DNA of 6,509 bases from Campylobacteraceae bacterium. Lineage in GTDB: Bacteria; Campylobacterota; Campylobacteria; Campylobacterales; Sulfurovaceae. Below are positions 6,073 through 6,509 of this stretch, piece after piece. The notes under the pieces are model-generated. The model was not told the origin of the DNA, searched no databases, and saw nothing but the letters and a program-made list of their open reading frames with translations. The position numbers were made by a program, and so were the translations under genes. The stretch is taken from positions 1 through 6,509 of the forward strand of contig JALSQJ010000252.1 of NCBI GenBank assembly GCA_026985495.1, read 5' to 3'. Every line of letters begins with the position of its first letter. The stretch's first letter is position 1.

Positions 6073-6078
6073 AAGGAG
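6073..6078 (+). promoter_or_regulatory. Ribosome binding site of rpsB
   Basis: AAGGAG, six bases before the ATG at 6085, is the strongest Shine-Dalgarno sequence in the window. It selects this start over the in-frame ATG three codons later. The overlapping CAAGGA (6072-6077) is complementary to a leader segment at 5942-5947. Confidence 0.9.
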
Positions 6079-6084
6079 CAAAAT

Positions 6085-6509
6085 ATGGTAACAATGAAAG
6101 ATCTATTGGAGTGTGGTGTACACTTCGGACACCAAACAAGAAGATGGAATCCAAAAATGAAAAAATTTATTTTTGGTGAGAGAAAAAACATCTACATTAT
6201 TGACTTACAAAAAACACTAAGATACTTCAAATATACATACAATATAGTAAAAGAAGCAGCAGCAGAGGGTCAAACAGTAATATTTGTAGGAACTAAAAAA
6301 CAAGCTCGTTCAGCAGTTAAAGAGCATGCTGAAAGATGTGGAATGCCTTACGTCTCTACAAGATGGTTGGGTGGGATGTTAACAAACTATCCAACAATGA
6401 AAAAATCTATTAGAAAACTAGAGATTATTGAGCAGATGGAAGAGAGTGGACAACTAGAGCTTTTAACTAAAAAAGAGGCACTTATGCTACTTAGAAAAAA
6501 AGCTAAACT
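6085..6509 (+). CDS. rpsB: 30S ribosomal protein S2, 3'-truncated by the window
   Basis: S2 is a late-assembling 30S subunit protein that supports binding of S1. The frame is open to the window edge with 141 complete codons, out of an expected 240-270. Diagnostic blocks are [16 protein letters not shown] (11-26) with FIFG (28-31), IIDLQKT (38-44), FVGTKKQA (67-74), RWLGGMLTN (93-101) and LTKKEALM (127-134). All match the corresponding E. coli S2 regions. The start [11 protein letters not shown] is typical of campylobacterotal S2. It is preceded by AAGGAG and a long, possibly structured leader. In most bacteria tsf follows; that would lie beyond the window. It is transcribed separately from murG if the -10 box at 5900 is real. 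Confidence 0.97.
   Translation, partial: MVTMKDLLECGVHFGHQTRRWNPKMKKFIFGERKNIYIIDLQKTLRYFKYTYNIVKEAAAEGQTVIFVGTKKQARSAVKEHAERCGMPYVSTRWLGGMLTNYPTMKKSIRKLEIIEQMEESGQLELLTKKEALMLLRKKAK

Larger units (their letters stand above)
5841..6084. other. Intergenic region between murG and rpsB
   Basis: These 244 bases hold no convincing protein gene. Going left to right there is an AT-only inverted repeat (5852-5891), a -10 box (5900-5905), a run of possible RNA hairpins (5911-6030), an AT-rich spacer with a second possible -10 box (6035-6040) and the rpsB ribosome binding site (6073-6078). No recognisable terminator for murG is seen. I found no match to tRNA, SRP RNA, tmRNA or a common riboswitch by eye. 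Confidence 0.7.

Overview
The window is AT-rich chromosomal DNA carrying ordinary cell-envelope and housekeeping genes. The S2 protein sequence (start [17 protein letters not shown]), the compact AT-rich -10 boxes without clear -35 boxes, and the adjoining ftsW-murG pair suggest a Campylobacterota (epsilonproteobacterial) genome, perhaps of the Sulfurimonas/Sulfurovum/Arcobacter kind. The genus cannot be fixed from the sequence alone. I see no mobile element, CRISPR array, tRNA or rRNA gene.

Layout. (1) Bases 1-751, plus strand: the 3' part of a YihY/BrkB-family inner-membrane protein, cut by the window edge. (2) Bases 748-3609, minus strand: a tight three-gene operon read in the order ftsI (septal transpeptidase), a DUF1439/YceB-like lipoprotein gene, then dgkA (diacylglycerol kinase). 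The gaps are 23 and 13 bases, each holding the next gene's ribosome binding site. The dgkA stop overlaps the stop of the convergent yihY-like gene inside a small inverted repeat. (3) Bases 3610-3711: a 102-base divergent promoter region. (4) Bases 3712-5840, plus strand: ftsW and murG, overlapping by four bases (ATGA) and probably translationally coupled. (5) Bases 5841-6084: a 244-base intergenic region with a good promoter -10 box and about 170 bases of structured leader. (6) Bases 6085 to the end: the 5' part of rpsB (ribosomal protein S2), cut by the window edge.

How the genes fit together. MurG makes lipid II at the inner face of the membrane, FtsW polymerises it at the septum, and FtsI crosslinks the product. 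Here the FtsW/FtsI enzyme pair is expressed from back-to-back promoters rather than from one long dcw operon. DgkA returns diacylglycerol to the phospholipid pool, and the DUF1439 lipoprotein is a possible lipid-binding envelope protein of unknown role. The least explained stretch is the leader before rpsB. It can form several hairpins, and one of its segments is perfectly complementary to the rpsB Shine-Dalgarno sequence. This is a candidate for ribosomal-protein autoregulation, but it is inferred only from base pairing in one sequence. I found no convincing evidence of a wholly new system.
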